From NCBI RefSeq assembly GCF_032854445.1, contig NC_088302.1, forward strand, positions 29,481,979 to 29,545,978: 64,000 bases of DNA. Reading direction: 5' to 3'. The position numbers and the translations under genes were made by a program. Source of the stretch: Liolophura sinensis (lineage: Eukaryota; Mollusca; Polyplacophora; Chitonida; Chitonidae). The notes beneath the pieces are model-generated. The model was not told where the DNA came from, did not search any database, and worked only from the letters and a program-made list of their open reading frames with translations. Every line of letters starts with the position of its first letter. The stretch's first letter is position 1. This document shows positions 61,601-64,000 of the stretch, one piece after another.

Positions 61601-64000
61601 CGGATCGCGGGGCATGACCTTGCACTTTCCTGGCAACAAACAGTATCATCACGATGAACACTGAACCAGCCACCGAATTTTGACTGATTTTCGTCCAAGG
61701 TCAATCGGGGAAAACATAGAAGTAAAAAGAAAAACATGCCCTTGAAGACTCATGGACAAATGTTCTCCAGAACCTAGCAAAAAGCAAACTGTACGCTTAG
61801 ATAACCAGTTATCCACCGATCATAAACCACACATTTTCGGGATTCATTTTATGCTCGAATCTAAGGTTTTTCTGGCGTTTAATTTTCCTGAACGCGCACC
61901 GAGATTTATCAAATTGTTAGCTGTGTAATTTAAAACTGTTAAACAGTGTATACTGAATTACATCAGTGAAGAACATTCTTGAATGCTAATCTTCATATCC
62001 AGCATCTTTTAGGTTGGATAGTTCTAATCCCAGTTCCCTATATGCGCTCAACGCAGGGATTGCCCGAGACAAGGCGAGCGAGTGCAATTTGTTTATATAA
62101 CGCGTCTAGAATTAGCGATTAGATAAAATATAAGCGGTAGACCTTACTGAAGTGCATGATTTGATATGATTGGGCCCGATGTAAGCCAGTATTATCACGG
62201 TTGTTGGCTGTAGCATGCATACCAAAGAGTTCGTATCCATTTCCCGAGCAGTCTTGATGGATAAGTCTCCCAGGTCGCGGGTCGGCCAGATAGCGATGAA
62301 TAATGCACTACGGAGAAATTAAAGAAGGCGAGGTCTTGTGCGGACATGGCAGCTGTGGCGAGCAGCATGACTGATCGGCGTGCTGAGAGGAAGACAGCCC
62401 GAGCTGTAACCGACTCCGTGTTGCGCTGATTGCCCAACAAAAGCCGGCAGCCTTGTCATCGGACAAAAGTGTGCAAGAAGAGTTTTTCTGCGTGAAAATG
62501 ATGGAAAAGCCGAGTGGATTCGTGACTTGTACCGCCTCCCTCCCCCCTCCCCAAATAGTCAACTCTAAAACTCAGGACGCAAACAGCGAAAAGCACAACT
62601 GTTTCATTTTTCACCACCTGTAACTAGAATTGATAGCACGTAATGTATCAATAATGTTAACTGCAGCTCGATTGCTCACTGGGGAGTCAGTGAGTCTGTC
62701 TAAGTGGTCAACGTCACACTTCTTGGCATCCCGGTGTCAGTGATGTGCGCTCCACCGTGAATAAACAGACCCGTTCGCTAAGAATACAGGTAAAGCTTTT
62801 TATGTATCACCAATACTGAACCATGTTTGTCCATTCATCACGTTTTGTTCATCATTTGATCTTTCGCCGTTTTACATGTGTGCTAGGTATGTATAAGCAG
62901 TGAACTATGTACAGGGTTTTCGGACATGTGTATAAAGATGTTTGGTTTGGGAATTAGGAAGTCCTGGGGTTAAGCGTGGTAATAATAAACTGAATCATGT
63001 CAAAAACGATCGGTTATGTCAGTGCTGGATTCTTCGGGTTACTTTGTCATGTATTTGAATTTATTTGACAAAATTTTTATTTGTGTGAGGTTTAACGTCG
63101 TTTACAACATTTAATCAGTCATATCACGATGGCGGCTCCTTGTAGCAGGCCAGATCCTGTGACAATAATATTTATAATGCTGTCTCATTGGAATGCCATG
63201 CCGAAGACAAGTACTATATACGACACCCCATCTCGATACATTATACTAAAACTGGGCCGACAAGTACGATTCATCTGTTTTGGAGCTCAGCAAGGTAGTA
63301 CCAGGATTACCGATGTTAAGGTAGAACATGATTCGGGACTGATCCTCGGATCTGCTGTTCACAAGACCTACGCGCCATATATTACTCAATCCAGTACATG
63401 CATGTATATGAAATATTTATAATTGAGAAACCTGTAGGGTAAAGTGTTTGTAGTCGTTTATGTTGGCAGCAAGGGTTTCTGTTTGTTTCCCATGGAATTT
63501 GATAGCTTTGACTGTTTCTGGTGTGGTCAGCTATAATAGATTCCCCATTTGTTCTTTGCTCTCAACCTACAGGTCATAACAACATCAAAGACAACCCAAC
63601 ACACCAGATGGAATTGGAAAAACCGAAACCTGTATATATACGTGTATCTGGTTTGTTGGTTAAATATTATTGACCGGTTACTGAATGGATTTGGAAACTA
63701 TTTCTGTTACAAAATAAACCAATGTTTAGTCTTGTTCATTGCTACATAATTAATTAAAGGACTTCGATTGCAGCATGTAATACTTGGTTCGAGACAGCAG
63801 ACACAGAGAAAGTTATGAAATAACAAATTATTGCTACCTTGACAGTTTGGACAGAGCGAGCAGCGTCCGCAAAAACACTTCAAATTGTTACCTTTCGCAC
63901 TGTAACGCAACAAAGATGAATTCTGTGAGTTTATTCTCGATTCGGTTTTTCGATGGTTCGCAAAACTATGTATTGGACGAACCAAAGGACTACAACTTCA
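58614..64000. other. Intergenic, no recognised gene
   Basis: Only short frames without family resemblance. Higher-GC patches near 59.85-60.25 kb, 60.95-61.4 kb and 62.2-62.6 kb could be conserved non-coding DNA or undetected exons of a neighbouring gene. Confidence 0.4.

Noticed and set aside
63834-63985. Possible cysteine-rich exon on the minus strand (KCFCGRCSLCPNCQ before a GTAGCA donor-like site)
   Set aside because: Only one weak donor and one weak acceptor, no partner exon in the window and no family match. It could be a terminal exon of a neighbouring gene but cannot be supported.

Overview
This is eukaryotic, invertebrate DNA: AT-rich, intron-rich, and full of tRNA-derived SINEs, small inverted-repeat elements, minisatellites and long (AT)n runs. 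The SINE with a 3' end of the type 'taaaaccccaagcactcac' and the low gene density suggest a lophotrochozoan, most likely a mollusc. That assignment is inferred from repeat style and gene type, not proven.

One protein-coding gene can be built with confidence. It lies on the minus strand from about 52.9 kb down to 16.98 kb and has 11 coding exons. I assembled it by eye from splice sites and reading phase. All ten introns have GT-AG ends, every junction keeps frame, and the total is 2925 nt (974 codons plus TAG). The product is a DEG/ENaC/ASIC-superfamily cation channel. It has a roughly 120-residue cytosolic N-terminus, TM1 followed by the FPSVTICNLNQFR signature, all 14 ectodomain cysteines expected from ASIC1, a palm strand (NFLHMDIYFKDLS), and TM2 with the GAS selectivity motif. 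Its outstanding feature is a cysteine-free, sequon-rich, strongly helical insert of roughly 420 residues (about 460-900). It sits between the last thumb cysteine and the strand leading to TM2, where ordinary family members have about 40 residues (the knuckle helix in ASIC1). I know of no described DEG/ENaC channel with this architecture, so it is the main candidate for something new here.

Layout: 1-16.6 kb is downstream intergenic DNA with SINE copies and a degenerate tandem repeat near 10 kb. The gene spans 16.6-52.9 kb. Its introns carry a 48-bp minisatellite with a 432-bp higher-order period (intron 5), a 17-bp minisatellite (intron 4), a 30-bp minisatellite (intron 1), degenerate repeats (intron 3), a foldback element with hammerhead-like cores and a SINE with a target-site duplication (intron 1), a MITE-like element (intron 3), and an array in intron 7 that appears to be amplified from the exon 8 splice-acceptor region. 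From 52.9 to 64 kb is upstream/intergenic DNA. It should contain the unlocated 5' non-coding exon and promoter, a SINE with clear target duplication and a MITE-like element. I recognise no second gene.
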